This document shows, piece after piece, positions 1 to 9,448 of a stretch of 64,000 bases of DNA. The notes beneath the pieces are model-generated. The model ran no database searches and was not told the DNA's origin. It saw nothing but the letters and a program-made list of their open reading frames with translations. The stretch is from assembly GCF_011007365.1 (NCBI RefSeq), contig NZ_WFKM01000002.1:248001-312000 (forward strand), written 5' to 3'. The position numbers and the translations under genes are program-made. Every line of letters begins with the position of its first letter. Position 1 is the stretch's first letter. Origin of the DNA: Sphingobacterium sp. xlx-96. GTDB taxonomy: Bacteria; Bacteroidota; Bacteroidia; Sphingobacteriales; Sphingobacteriaceae.

Positions 1-333
1 CGCTACGAAAAAGGCAGAAGAAAAAAGATATTAAAAGATATTCTAAAAGAATATATTCCTGAAGAGGTATTTGATCAACCCAAAAGAGGATTTGCTGTAC
101 CATTAGCAGGATGGATAAGAAATGAACTGCGTAGTGAATTTGAAGAAAATCTAAATGACGATTTTTTACGTCAGATTCCTATTTTAAATGTATCTAGGTT
201 TAAAGATATTTTTAAAAAGCATTTAGAAGGAAAACATGACTATTCGTCGTTTATCTGGAGAGTATATATTTTATCTAAATGGTATCAGGAATTTGGATTC
301 TATAAAAAAATGGCTGTTGGTTATGAAAAATAA
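1..333 (+). CDS. asnB: Asparagine synthase (glutamine-hydrolysing), C-terminal fragment
   Basis: The reading frame is open from the first base and ends at TAA 331-333, so only the last 110 residues are present. The segment with FDQPKRGFAVPLAGWIRNELR is the conserved C-terminal part of the class B asparagine synthetase (ATP-pyrophosphatase) domain, and the short aromatic tail with RVYILSKWYQEF is typical of the family. AsnB-type proteins are common in Bacteroidota polysaccharide loci, where they may amidate sugar acids or simply make asparagine. The next gene starts inside its last codons (ATG at 323), indicating translational coupling. The N-terminal glutaminase domain lies outside the window and cannot be judged. 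Confidence 0.85.
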   Translation, partial: RYEKGRRKKILKDILKEYIPEEVFDQPKRGFAVPLAGWIRNELRSEFEENLNDDFLRQIPILNVSRFKDIFKKHLEGKHDYSSFIWRVYILSKWYQEFGFYKKMAVGYEK

Positions 334-1423
334 GTTGTTTTTTGTTATTAATAACCTTCATAGTGGAGGGGCAGAAAGGGTGTTATCCATACTAGCAAAT
401 GAATTTAGTAAACAAGGCCTGAGCGTTTTTATTATATGTCTTAATGAAGCCGAGCCTGGGTATCAAATCTCAGCTCATGTCAAGATGATTAATTTATTAG
501 AAAAGCGGGGCAAAGAAAATATTTTTAATCGTATTAAATATGCATTGCTAATTTTTATACGATTGTCCCGATTGCTGATTAAAGAAAAACCAACTTGTGT
601 TATTTCATTTATGACCACAGCAAACTTATGGACCGGTTTAGCTTGTTCTTTAATTAATATACCTTTTATAGTTTCAGAACGAACCACTCCTGATCATACG
701 ATTAATTCATTCAACTTCTTTTTAAAAAGAATTTCCTATATCATATATAAAAAGTCTAAGGCTGTTGTTATACCAGCCAAAGGAATAGAGGACTGCATTA
801 AAAACCATAAATCTTTTAAAAAATTAAATAATTTTAAAATTATCAGAAATCCGTTAAATGTTTTCAAATCGCCGTCCGTTAATCCTGTAAACACTAAGAA
901 ATTCATCTTAGGAGTTGGTCGGCTTTCCTTTATCAAGGGATTTGACCAACTAATTGAAGCGTATAGCAAAATTAAAACTGATGGTGTTGATTTACTAATT
1001 GTTGGTGGCGGAAGTGAATATGAAAATCTATCCAATCAAATTGAAAAATTGGGTATGCGTAACAGGGTAAAACTACTTGGACCAAAAGATAATCTACAAG
1101 ATTATTATAAGCAAGCTGAATTGTTTGTGCTACCATCCAGAAATGAAGGATATCCAAATGCATTAATAGAAGCGATGAGTTTTGGCTGTGCATGTATTGC
1201 AATGGATTGCGAATTTGGTCCATCAGAAATAATAGAAAATGAAGCAAATGGAATTTTAATTGAGGCAAATAATATAGGTAAACTTGCTTACGCAATGGAT
1301 AATTTATTAGCCGATGAACGCCTTAGAGTAAAAGTTGCCAGCAATGCGCAGTTAATAAATAAAATAAATTCTATAGAAAATATTCTCCCCCAATGGAAAG
1401 ATTTAATATTGCCTAATGCATAA
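323..1423 (+). CDS. GT4 family glycosyltransferase
   Basis: A 366-residue GT-B fold glycosyltransferase. The N-terminal half opens with a Rossmann strand and the acceptor loop NNLHSGGAERV; the C-terminal half has GVGRLSFIKGFDQLIEA and the nucleotide-sugar EX7E motif in NEGYPNALIEA, as in retaining GT4 enzymes (family knowledge). The frame is open from 236, but ATG 323 is preferred because it gives a normal GT4 N-terminus and overlaps the asparagine synthetase by 11 bases. It probably adds one sugar to the lipid-linked repeat unit on the cytoplasmic face of the inner membrane. Donor and acceptor cannot be predicted from sequence alone. Confidence 0.9.
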   Translation: MKNKLFFVINNLHSGGAERVLSILANEFSKQGLSVFIICLNEAEPGYQISAHVKMINLLEKRGKENIFNRIKYALLIFIRLSRLLIKEKPTCVISFMTTANLWTGLACSLINIPFIVSERTTPDHTINSFNFFLKRISYIIYKKSKAVVIPAKGIEDCIKNHKSFKKLNNFKIIRNPLNVFKSPSVNPVNTKKFILGVGRLSFIKGFDQLIEAYSKIKTDGVDLLIVGGGSEYENLSNQIEKLGMRNRVKLLGPKDNLQDYYKQAELFVLPSRNEGYPNALIEAMSFGCACIAMDCEFGPSEIIENEANGILIEANNIGKLAYAMDNLLADERLRVKVASNAQLINKINSIENILPQWKDLILPNA

Positions 1424-1454
1424 CTCTTATTAATACCCTTTCTTTTTATACGTC

Positions 1455-1472
1455 ATCCGCCAGCTGGCAGAT
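1455..1472. repeat. Short palindromic repeat, copy 1
   Basis: The sequence ATCCGCCAGCTGGCAGAT is a near-perfect palindrome in the 100-base gap between two capsule genes. A closely related copy, ATCCGCCAACTGGCGGAT, lies at 36510-36527 between thrA and thrB. Both are intergenic. No protein-binding role can be assigned. Confidence 0.5.
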
Positions 1473-1523
1473 CGGTTTGTCTTTTATTGAAACAGATATT
1501 CAACCACATTAAACTTCAGAACT

Positions 1524-2843
1524 ATGAATATTCCATTCTCACCTCCGTTTATTGATCAAACGGTTATTGATCAAGTAGTGCAATCACTTCAAGATAAGTG
1601 GATTACAACTGGCCCTAAAGTTAAATCTTTAGAGGAAGAAATCGTTAAGCTTACCGATTCTGATGCTGCAGTCTGTGTGAATTCCTGGACATCGGGAGCA
1701 ATACTCATGTTAAAATGGTTTGGGATTAAAGAGGGAGATGAAGTAATCATACCCGCTTATACGTATTGTGCAACTGCCCTAAGTGTTTTACATTGTGGAG
1801 CTATTCCTGTAATGGTGGATATCAGTGATGATTTTTGTATAGATCCTGAAAAGGTCAGAAACGCTATAACTTCGAAAACAAAAGTTATTATAGCTGTAGA
1901 TATTGCAGGATGGCCGTGTAATTACACTGAACTAAAAGCTATCATCCGGGATCCAGAGGTGAATAATATGTTTACTGCAGAATCCGAGAAGCAGGAGCTT
2001 TTAGGACGCATCTTATTGATCGCTGATGCAGCACATTCCATAGGTGCAACATATGACGGTCTGTCTTCGGCCAAAATGAGTGATATAACGATATTTTCAT
2101 TTCATGCGGTAAAAAATATCACTACGGCAGAAGGGGGATGTATCTGTTTAAATCTTCCTCCCACTTTTAATGCTACGGCAGAATATGAATATCTAAAGAT
2201 ATATACACTTAATGGACAAAACAAAGATGCTCTGGCCAAATCAAAGGGTGGTGGCTGGCGTTATGATATCTTATTTCAAGGGCTAAAAATTAATATGCCC
2301 GATATATGTGCAGCTATCGGTCTGGCACAAATAAAAAAATACAGTAATGAGTTGTTGCCCCTACGTAAAGAAATAGCTTCAAAATATTGTGAGGGTCTGG
2401 GACAAATGGAATGGTTTATAAAACCACCACTGCAGGATGACGAGAGAGAATCCTCCCACCATTTGTTTCCGCTAAGAGTTTTAGGTATTACCGAAACACA
2501 ACGGGATCAAATAATTGATGATCTAGCCCAGCTTGGGGTAGCTGCGAACGTGCATTTTATACCGATGCCAATGCTAACTTATTTTAAAAACCTTGGGTAT
2601 CGTATAGAAGATTATCCTGTTGCTTATAAGCAATATTCATGTGAAATTTCTTTACCGATTTATCCTCAACTTTCAGATTCTGAAATACAATTCATTATTG
2701 AATCTGTAATTGCCACCGTAGAAATCCAACTCAACAAACCGTCAGTGGAAGAGGTCGAATCTAAAAAAATTAAGAAAACAAGAAGAGTAAATATTCCAAC
2801 ACTAGTAGACGTTTCAACAAGAGTTTTTGGCTATGGACACTAA
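1524..2843 (+). CDS. DegT/DnrJ/EryC1/StrS-family sugar aminotransferase (PglE-like)
   Basis: A 439-residue PLP-dependent aminotransferase of fold type I. The PLP-anchoring lysine is K197 in FHAVKNITTAEGG, preceded by the acidic cofactor motif LLIADAAHSIGA. It should transfer an amino group from glutamate to the 4-keto (or 3-keto) position of an NDP-sugar. About 45 C-terminal residues, rich in Lys and Arg, extend beyond the usual end of the family. The stop overlaps the next gene, a PglC-like transferase, by 11 bases. Together with the FlaA1/CapD-type dehydratase at 16465 this suggests that a 4-amino-4,6-dideoxy sugar, such as a bacillosamine or amino-fucose type, starts the repeat unit (inference). 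Confidence 0.9.
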   Translation: MNIPFSPPFIDQTVIDQVVQSLQDKWITTGPKVKSLEEEIVKLTDSDAAVCVNSWTSGAILMLKWFGIKEGDEVIIPAYTYCATALSVLHCGAIPVMVDISDDFCIDPEKVRNAITSKTKVIIAVDIAGWPCNYTELKAIIRDPEVNNMFTAESEKQELLGRILLIADAAHSIGATYDGLSSAKMSDITIFSFHAVKNITTAEGGCICLNLPPTFNATAEYEYLKIYTLNGQNKDALAKSKGGGWRYDILFQGLKINMPDICAAIGLAQIKKYSNELLPLRKEIASKYCEGLGQMEWFIKPPLQDDERESSHHLFPLRVLGITETQRDQIIDDLAQLGVAANVHFIPMPMLTYFKNLGYRIEDYPVAYKQYSCEISLPIYPQLSDSEIQFIIESVIATVEIQLNKPSVEEVESKKIKKTRRVNIPTLVDVSTRVFGYGH

Positions 2844-3429
2844 ACGCATATTTGATATTATTTTAGCCTCATTTGGCTTGATTGTACTTAGTCCGGTTTT
2901 TATCGTAATTGCTATACTCATACTTTTAGATTCAGAAGGTGGGGTATTCTATCGTCAGATTAGGGTCGGAAAGAACGTAGAAGATTTTCCTTTACTGAAA
3001 TTCAGAACAATGTATACGCACCAAGAAGACCAGCAGCTGCTTACTATAGGTAATCACGATGCTCGTATTACAAAAATTGGACATTGGTTGAGAAAACATA
3101 AACTGGATGAATTGCCGCAGTTATTGAATATATTAAAAGGCCATATGAGTTTTGTTGGTCCGCGTCCTGAGGTTCGTAAATATGTAAATCTTTATAACGA
3201 TGAACAAATAATGGTGCTCTCTGTCAAACCAGGAATTACAGATTGGGCATCAATTGAATTCTCCGATGAATGTGAGCTTTTAGCCAAATCCAATGATCCA
3301 GAGAATTTTTATATAAAAGAAATAATCCCCTTAAAAATTACACAAAACCTGAAATACATCAATAATCATGATTTATGGGTTGATCTAAAAATCATATTTC
3401 TGACCTTAAGAAAAATTGCGATCGGATAA
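2833..3429 (+). CDS. PglC/WcaJ-type sugar phosphotransferase (monotopic phosphoglycosyltransferase)
   Basis: A 198-residue bacterial sugar transferase of the small PglC type. It has one N-terminal hydrophobic re-entrant helix (about residues 7-30), the VFYRQIRVGKN and LLKFRTM motifs, the catalytic Asp-Glu pair D92-E93 in LDELPQLLN, and SFVGPRPE. Family members move a sugar-1-phosphate from a UDP-sugar to undecaprenyl phosphate, the first membrane step of polysaccharide assembly. The ATG at 2833 is preferred to a TTG two codons earlier. It lies 11 bases inside the end of the aminotransferase gene, so the enzyme that makes the amino sugar and the one that loads it appear coupled. Confidence 0.93.
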   Translation: MDTKRIFDIILASFGLIVLSPVFIVIAILILLDSEGGVFYRQIRVGKNVEDFPLLKFRTMYTHQEDQQLLTIGNHDARITKIGHWLRKHKLDELPQLLNILKGHMSFVGPRPEVRKYVNLYNDEQIMVLSVKPGITDWASIEFSDECELLAKSNDPENFYIKEIIPLKITQNLKYINNHDLWVDLKIIFLTLRKIAIG

Positions 3430-3458
3430 AGTCGTCAATTAATACGATTCAAGAACTC

Positions 3459-4568
3459 ATGCACAAACTGAAAATAGTACACATTATAGGTTCACTCAGG
3501 AAAGGGGGCGCAGAACGCTTTGTAGTCGATCTATGTAATGAGTTGGCAAAAACCGATCAGTATCAAATATATTTAATTTCTCTTTGTGACAATGATGCTG
3601 ATACAACTTTTCTTAATGAAATCAGCGATAAGATAAGTTATTTATCCCTACGCAAAGGCAAAGGCTTAAACTTTCAGGTCCTGCTAAAATTGACGACCTG
3701 GCTGGTTCAGCAAAAAGCGAATATTGTTCACACACACTTAAACGCTTTTGAATATTTGATTTTGTATAGATTTATGAGCGGTAATTGCAAGTTTTTTCAT
3801 ACGATCCATTCAACAGCCCAAGCTGAATGTCCCAATTTTTTAATTAAGTCATTTCGTAAAACGCTGTACAAGAATAATAAAGTAATTCCTGTAGCAGTTT
3901 CAAACGATGGAAGCAACTCATTTAGAAAATATTATGGTTTGAATAATGTTATTGTAATTGAAAATGGTCGTCCATTTTTAACCTTGACGGATGAATACCC
4001 AGTACTTATTAAAAGATATAAAGAAAATAGAAACTCCTTCCTATTAATTCATGTAGGAAGAATTATGAAAGTGAAGAATCAGCAACTATTAATTGAAGCG
4101 GTACAAAAGTTTAATGCAAATGAAACGAAGAAATGTAAACTACTGATAATCGGCGATGTTCGCGATCAATCCTTATACAATCAACTTCACGCATTGATAA
4201 AAGAAGACCCTTACATCGAATTTCTTGGAGGGAAAAACAACATAGCTGATTTTTTAAGTATGGCAGACTTTTTCTGCTTATCAAGCCATTATGAAGGAAT
4301 GCCTATATCCTTAATTGAGGCATTATCAGTTGGATGTATTCCTATTTGCACCAAAGTGGGGGGTATTAAAGATATGATTAATAATGAAGATACAGGCTTT
4401 TTGAGTGATGATAACAGTGTGGATTCATATTATCAAACTATAAAGCGAGCTGTTTTCTATCCGGACCAACAGAAGATAAAAGAAAATAGCCTTAATTCAT
4501 TTAAGCAACACTATCACATAGGAGCTTCCTGTAAAAAACATGTAGAGGCATATTTCATGAAGCAATAG
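3459..4568 (+). CDS. GT4 family glycosyltransferase
   Basis: A 369-residue GT-B glycosyltransferase. The N-terminal acceptor loop reads GSLRKGGAERFVVDL, close to that of the neighbouring GT4 proteins. The C-terminal donor domain has HVGRIMKVKNQQLLIEA and the EX7E motif in HYEGMPISLIEALSVG. It lies 29 bases after the phosphoglycosyltransferase, so it may add the second sugar of the repeat unit (inference from order only). ATG 3459 is the first start in frame and matches the expected beginning of the Rossmann strand. Confidence 0.9.
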   Translation: MHKLKIVHIIGSLRKGGAERFVVDLCNELAKTDQYQIYLISLCDNDADTTFLNEISDKISYLSLRKGKGLNFQVLLKLTTWLVQQKANIVHTHLNAFEYLILYRFMSGNCKFFHTIHSTAQAECPNFLIKSFRKTLYKNNKVIPVAVSNDGSNSFRKYYGLNNVIVIENGRPFLTLTDEYPVLIKRYKENRNSFLLIHVGRIMKVKNQQLLIEAVQKFNANETKKCKLLIIGDVRDQSLYNQLHALIKEDPYIEFLGGKNNIADFLSMADFFCLSSHYEGMPISLIEALSVGCIPICTKVGGIKDMINNEDTGFLSDDNSVDSYYQTIKRAVFYPDQQKIKENSLNSFKQHYHIGASCKKHVEAYFMKQ

Positions 4569-4618
4569 ATACAGAATAAACAGAAACTTTTAAGAATTTG
4601 CATAACCAGATTTGGATA

Positions 4619-5533
4619 ATGAAATTCTTGTTATTTAATCTTGATGTAAAAATGAATAAAGTAATCGACAGGTATTTCGGTGCAGACAAATGGAATATAG
4701 GATTTGTAAAACAATCTGCTGAAGATTTAATTCGGAGAAAAAAATTTAATGGAAAAGTGTTATGGCTAGAGGAAGATAAGGCACATTACTCGGCTGATCC
4801 TTTTATTGTTAAAATAAACTCCAGTCTTTTCATCTACTATGAAGAGCTTAACTTTTGGAAAATTAAGGGTAAAATTTCTAGAATTAAAAATTTTAATTTT
4901 GGCACTAAACAAAGAATATCAGGTCTTACACCAAAAGGCATCCATTTTTCATACCCATACATTTTTGAGGAAAAATCAAACTTTTATTGCATTCCAGAAA
5001 CAGCAGATGCTGGTGAAGTAAGTCTCTATCAGCTGGATTATGAAAACTCCACAGAGTTAAAGAAAAAAAGGGTTTTGCTAGAGGGATCCCGCTATGTAGA
5101 TACCTCTATTATCCACTACAAGGAAAAATATTGGTTATTTACCAATATAGATGGTCTGTTAAATGATATATACATTTACTATTCAGATTCGTTAGAGGAA
5201 GATTTTAAACCACATGCATTAAACCCCATTCCGGTGAGTTCCAAAAATTGCAGGGGGGCAGGAAACTTATTTATAGTAAATGGACAACTTTATCGTCCAA
5301 CTCAGAACTTGGAAATCCGTTACGGCGGATCCATAATTATCAATAAGATTTCTGAACTTTCTGAACTTTCATTCAAATCAGAGCCTGATTTTGAATTGTT
5401 ACCAGAAGCCCCTTACCTGGAAGGCATGCATAACATCAGTTTCGGAAACGATTTGATTGTTGTAGATGGGAAGAGAAGGACTCATTCACCAATTACTCCT
5501 GTACATAGATTACTAAAAAAAGTTTTTTACTGA
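4619..5533 (+). CDS. GINT1-like (glucosamine inositolphosphorylceramide transferase N-domain) protein
   Basis: The protein has about 304 residues and no signal peptide. It shows the repeated beta-propeller-like blocks of a family whose plant members are annotated as glucosamine inositolphosphorylceramide transferases: WNIGFV near the start, then HYSADPFI, FIYYEELNFWKIKGKI, HFSYPYIFEE, YCIPETADAGEVSLYQ, YWLFTNIDG and RGAGNLFIVNGQLYRPTQ. Bacterial relatives sit in polysaccharide loci, alone or fused to formyltransferases, and their activity is not established. The start is uncertain: the frame is open from a TTG at 4598, with ATG at 4619 and another at 4652. A role in transferring or modifying a sugar is inferred from context. 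Confidence 0.7.
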   Translation: MKFLLFNLDVKMNKVIDRYFGADKWNIGFVKQSAEDLIRRKKFNGKVLWLEEDKAHYSADPFIVKINSSLFIYYEELNFWKIKGKISRIKNFNFGTKQRISGLTPKGIHFSYPYIFEEKSNFYCIPETADAGEVSLYQLDYENSTELKKKRVLLEGSRYVDTSIIHYKEKYWLFTNIDGLLNDIYIYYSDSLEEDFKPHALNPIPVSSKNCRGAGNLFIVNGQLYRPTQNLEIRYGGSIIINKISELSELSFKSEPDFELLPEAPYLEGMHNISFGNDLIVVDGKRRTHSPITPVHRLLKKVFY

Positions 5534-5589
5534 AATACTAGCTGTTATTGGGTGTAAAGTGAGTTGAAAAATACAACTATTTTCAAAAG

Positions 5590-6687
5590 ATGGAGACGAT
5601 TTCAAAAAGACTATTGTTTGTATCCATGTCTGATACTGCCGGAGGAGCGGAAAATATCTTACGTATGGTAGCAGGTGTAACAGACAGTCCTTTAATCTTT
5701 CTGAAACACCTATTTAATTCCCGTCTATTCATACCCAAAGAACAGAAGGTAAAGTATTTAACTCAAAGGTCTCTGTTGATAGGTTTTTTTAAGCTTGTTA
5801 AAGTGCTCTATCCTTACAGAAGAGAGTATACGATCATAAGTACACATCCTTATCTTAATGCCTATTTAGGCCTACTCAAACGTGTTGGATATATAAAGTC
5901 AAACCTGGTTGTCCGTGAATGCACATCGGTATTTACCCGTTACGCAGGTATCAAAAAATTAAGCTATCAGATAGCTTATAAATTAGGTTATCCGGCAGTT
6001 AATTTAATCGTATGTCAGACAGAAATTATGCGAAATCAGTTGTTAGCGCAAAATAAATTTATCCCAAACGATAAGGCTGTAATAATAGATAATCCGATTG
6101 ATCTAAATCATATATTAAAAAAAGCAAGGGAGTCTATAGATGAAGATCTGGCAGATTCAGATTTTATCTGCTCAGCTGGCAGGCTGATTCCAGAAAAGGG
6201 TTTTTCAGTATTAATTCATGCATTTGCAAATATTGCGCAACAGCAAAAGAACCTAAAGTTATTGATATTAGGAGAAGGTAGAGAAAGGAAAAACCTCAAT
6301 ACGCTTATAAAAAAAACCGGCCTGGAAGAAAGAGTAATCCTGATGGGACATATTGACAACCCTCTACCCTATTTTAAAAAAGCAAAACTATGTATCGTTT
6401 CATCTATTAAAGAAGGATTTCCAAATGTCTTACTTGAAATGATGGCCGTAAATGATTCCATTGTTTCAACACTTTGTGCGGGCGGAATTGAAAAAATATC
6501 CTCCATTCTAAAAGTTGAGCCCGATAATATAAGCACTTTAACATCAGCTATGGAGTTTGCTCTCGCTGATTATCCCATTCAGAAAAACGACAGAAGAGAA
6601 GATTACCTTAAAGATCGTAGTCCTGAGTTGTTTATTAGTTCCATTCTGGAGGAGGTTCAGCGAGTAAATAGCTTGTATAACTTTTAA
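5590..6687 (+). CDS. GT4 family glycosyltransferase
   Basis: A 365-residue GT-B glycosyltransferase. The N-terminal SMSDTAGGAENILRMV corresponds to the acceptor-side glycine loop of GT4 enzymes; the donor domain has SAGRLIPEKGFSVLIHA and the motif KEGFPNVLLEMMAVN, a variant EX7E. It follows the GINT1-like gene by 56 bases and precedes the UDP-glucuronate epimerase by 46. Because the following gene makes a uronic acid donor, a uronosyl transfer is possible but not shown. Confidence 0.88.
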   Translation: METISKRLLFVSMSDTAGGAENILRMVAGVTDSPLIFLKHLFNSRLFIPKEQKVKYLTQRSLLIGFFKLVKVLYPYRREYTIISTHPYLNAYLGLLKRVGYIKSNLVVRECTSVFTRYAGIKKLSYQIAYKLGYPAVNLIVCQTEIMRNQLLAQNKFIPNDKAVIIDNPIDLNHILKKARESIDEDLADSDFICSAGRLIPEKGFSVLIHAFANIAQQQKNLKLLILGEGRERKNLNTLIKKTGLEERVILMGHIDNPLPYFKKAKLCIVSSIKEGFPNVLLEMMAVNDSIVSTLCAGGIEKISSILKVEPDNISTLTSAMEFALADYPIQKNDRREDYLKDRSPELFISSILEEVQRVNSLYNF

Positions 6688-6733
6688 TAAGAATAATCAA
6701 ATAATCTATAATTCATCTATAAACTTAATTGTT

Positions 6734-7834
6734 ATGAAAGTATTGGTTACAGGTACAGCCGGCTTTATAGGATTTCATTTGGCCAAACGTTTGTTAGAAC
6801 GAGGAGATACAGTTGTGGGAATCGATAACATCAATGATTACTATGATGTCAATTTAAAGCACGACAGGCTTATAGAAACTGGAATAAACGTGACAGAACT
6901 TGAATATGGGAAAGCAGTAAAAAGCACTAAATATCCAAAATATACGTTCATGAAATTGGATATTTGTGATAGTGAAGAATTAACGACTTGCTTTAAATCT
7001 TTTCAGTTTGACGCTGTATGTAATCTAGCTGCACAGGCTGGTGTGAGGTATAGCATCACCAATCCTGAAGTTTATATAGACACCAATATCAAAGGATTTT
7101 TGAATGTTTTAGAGTGCTGTAGAAATTTTAAAATTAAGCACTTGCTTTATGCCAGTTCATCGAGTGTCTATGGATTAAATAAAAGAATGCCTTTTTCGAC
7201 ACATGAAAGTGTAAATCATCCCGTTTCTTTATATGCTGCTTCTAAAAAAAGTAACGAATTAATGGCTCACGCATATAGCTATTTGTTTAATTTGCCAACA
7301 ACGGGTTTAAGGTTTTTTACAGTGTACGGTCCTTGGGGTAGACCCGATATGGCTCTGTATATCTTTACTAAAGCAATAATAGAAGGTGAAAAAATAGAAG
7401 TTTTCAATAGCGGAGAAATGAGCAGAGATTTTACCTACATAGATGATATTATTGAAGGAATTGTTCGGGTAATTGATGCTCCTGCACAAGCAGATCCAAA
7501 TTGGAATGCAAAAGATCCTGATCCTGCCACCTCAAAAGTACCTTATGCAGTGTACAACATTGGAAGAGGAGAACCGGTAAGTTTGTTGAAATTTATTAAT
7601 GAAATTGAAAAACATACTGGTATTAAAGCAAATAAAGCCTTTTTGCCTATGCAGGCTGGAGATGTAGCCGAAACTTCTGCTGATATTAATGACTTGACGA
7701 ATAAGCTTCATTATCAACCAATAACAAGTGTGGGAACTGGAGTGAAAAATTTTGTAAACTGGTACAACAACTATTATACAGAACCTTATCAAAATCAGAC
7801 AAAAATTATACAAATTGCAAATGGTTTGTCATAA
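6734..7834 (+). CDS. UDP-glucuronate 4-epimerase-like NAD-dependent epimerase
   Basis: A 366-residue extended short-chain dehydrogenase. It has the nucleotide-binding TGTAGFIG at residues 6-13, the catalytic YxxxK pair Y167/K171 in SLYAASKKS, and the segment FFTVYGPWGRPDMALYIFTKAI. The long insertion around DNINDYYDVNLKHDRL is characteristic of UDP-glucuronate 4-epimerases (LspL/CapI group), which convert UDP-glucuronate to UDP-galacturonate. If this assignment holds, the locus makes a galacturonate-containing polysaccharide, which is notable because the next gene is a pectate lyase acting on galacturonan. It is the last gene of the first part of the capsule operon. Confidence 0.88.
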   Translation: MKVLVTGTAGFIGFHLAKRLLERGDTVVGIDNINDYYDVNLKHDRLIETGINVTELEYGKAVKSTKYPKYTFMKLDICDSEELTTCFKSFQFDAVCNLAAQAGVRYSITNPEVYIDTNIKGFLNVLECCRNFKIKHLLYASSSSVYGLNKRMPFSTHESVNHPVSLYAASKKSNELMAHAYSYLFNLPTTGLRFFTVYGPWGRPDMALYIFTKAIIEGEKIEVFNSGEMSRDFTYIDDIIEGIVRVIDAPAQADPNWNAKDPDPATSKVPYAVYNIGRGEPVSLLKFINEIEKHTGIKANKAFLPMQAGDVAETSADINDLTNKLHYQPITSVGTGVKNFVNWYNNYYTEPYQNQTKIIQIANGLS

Positions 7835-7971
7835 TATTGTAACATAAACTTTTTTAACAACTTCAATAATTTTACTTGAAAACAAAAATTTGAAAAATCA
7901 CAACTAACTGAATAACAAGGTTAAATAAAATGCAGTTTTCAGTTAAAAGATATAACTACCTCATTATCTGC

Positions 7972-8004
7972 ATTGTGTTTTAAATTACAAATCCTTTAGG
8001 TTTG
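7972..8004 (+). promoter_or_regulatory. Probable Bacteroidota-type promoter of the pectate lyase gene
   Basis: A -7 element TAGGTTTG at 7997-8004 fits the TAnnTTTG consensus. An ATTG at 7972-7975 lies 21 bases upstream, within the usual spacing for the -33 box. It sits in the 200-base gap before the pectate lyase, about 35 bases ahead of its ATG. Confidence 0.5.
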
Positions 8005-8037
8005 CGCCCAAGATGTAAATTTAAAACACAAAAATTC

Positions 8038-9417
8038 ATGCAGAAGAAAACAAAATTAATTACAAAAGTGCTAGTATTTAGCTCACTACTGCTTACTATT
8101 TTTACCTTTAGTCAATGCCAGAAAGAAGGGGTAGAAAATCTAACAATTGATGTTCCTAACGATGTGGATGCACAGAGTGCTGTTTCAACAACTTCAACTT
8201 CTATATTCACAGTAAATGTTTCAAAAGGTATTTCGGATGGCGGATTTGCCGTACGAATTCCGATGGACGCCAATTTAACAAGCGACACGAATGATAAGCC
8301 AAGTGCTTCAACCGTAAGAGTATTTGAAAATGGCGTTGAAATAGGCCCTGCACACTCTTCACATCAGGAAATCAGAGATCTAGGCAAAGGCCGTTTCAGT
8401 CATAAAACAGGTTTTTTGTTTCTTTCGGCTTCTGATAACTCAAATCCGAGAACCAATGGTAAGAAGTATACTTATACTGTAGGTGGTCAAAGCACAATAA
8501 GCCCTGTTGTTCCACCAACAGAAACCACTAATCCTCCTATATCAACCAGTGAACCTATAGGATATGCATCTGTAAATGGTAAAACAACAGGAGGTGCAGG
8601 TGGTCAGACGGTAACTGTATCAACTTTCTCAGCGCTTCAAAATGCGGTATCATCCTCAGCACCATTAATTATACAAGTCTCTGGAACGATTACTGGTTCT
8701 GGATTACTTAGGGTGCAATCTAATAAAACGATTCTGGGCCTTAACGGTTCTAAACTAATTGGAGCAAGTTTGTTTATCTACGGAAAGAGCAATATCATTA
8801 TCCGGAATATGACAATCAGTAAAGTTAAAACATACTCAAATATAATTATTAAAGGAGGTGCACACCACGTATGGGTGGATCATTGTGATCTTTCATCAGA
8901 ACGTGTAAGTGACTGGGATTACTATGATGGCTTATTAGACGTCGGAACTGGTGCCGATTATGTTACATTATCATGGAATAAATTGTACGATAACCATAAA
9001 GCTATGTTAATCGGTTTTAGCTACAACGAGCCTGAATCTGTTGGTAAACTTCGTGTTACTGTACATAATAACTATTTCTATAATGTTTCAGAACGCTGCC
9101 CGAACGTAAGATATGGAACTGTGCATACCTTCAATAACTATTATGACAACGCTGGTTTTATTAGCTCTCTTATGGGGGCAATTGTACGAGTGGAAAACAG
9201 TTATTTCAAAAACACGACACTTCCAATCAGAACAGAACTTAGTCCTGTAGCTGGTGTTATTAGTGGTGAAAGTACCAATATATTTGATAACAGTGGAAAA
9301 AACAAAATTACTACTGCACCATCAAGCTGGGTACCTACTTACGAATACAAATCAGTACTTAGTGCTGCAGCAAATGTTCCGTCTATTGTAATGAAAGGCG
9401 CAGGCGCAACTTTATAA
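8038..9417 (+). CDS. Pectate lyase family 1 lipoprotein
   Basis: About 459 residues from ATG 8038. The N-terminus has a hydrophobic signal ending in a lipobox-like TFSQCQKEG, so the protein is probably lipid-anchored. Residues about 50-160 form a Big-like region without a clear family. From about 180 on lies a right-handed beta-helix with the PL1 hallmarks GGAGGQTVTVSTFSALQNAV, VWVDHCDL (the vWiDH motif), LLDVGTGADYVTLSWN and RCPNVRYG carrying the RxPxxR catalytic arginine. PL1 enzymes cleave alpha-1,4-galacturonan by beta-elimination with calcium. It has its own promoter and terminator and interrupts the glycosyltransferase run. It could trim or release the polysaccharide made by this locus, or be a dietary enzyme that arrived by insertion. 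Confidence 0.9.
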   Translation: MQKKTKLITKVLVFSSLLLTIFTFSQCQKEGVENLTIDVPNDVDAQSAVSTTSTSIFTVNVSKGISDGGFAVRIPMDANLTSDTNDKPSASTVRVFENGVEIGPAHSSHQEIRDLGKGRFSHKTGFLFLSASDNSNPRTNGKKYTYTVGGQSTISPVVPPTETTNPPISTSEPIGYASVNGKTTGGAGGQTVTVSTFSALQNAVSSSAPLIIQVSGTITGSGLLRVQSNKTILGLNGSKLIGASLFIYGKSNIIIRNMTISKVKTYSNIIIKGGAHHVWVDHCDLSSERVSDWDYYDGLLDVGTGADYVTLSWNKLYDNHKAMLIGFSYNEPESVGKLRVTVHNNYFYNVSERCPNVRYGTVHTFNNYYDNAGFISSLMGAIVRVENSYFKNTTLPIRTELSPVAGVISGESTNIFDNSGKNKITTAPSSWVPTYEYKSVLSAAANVPSIVMKGAGATL

Positions 9418-9448
9418 TAAACAGAAATAGCTTAAAACATTCAAAAAC

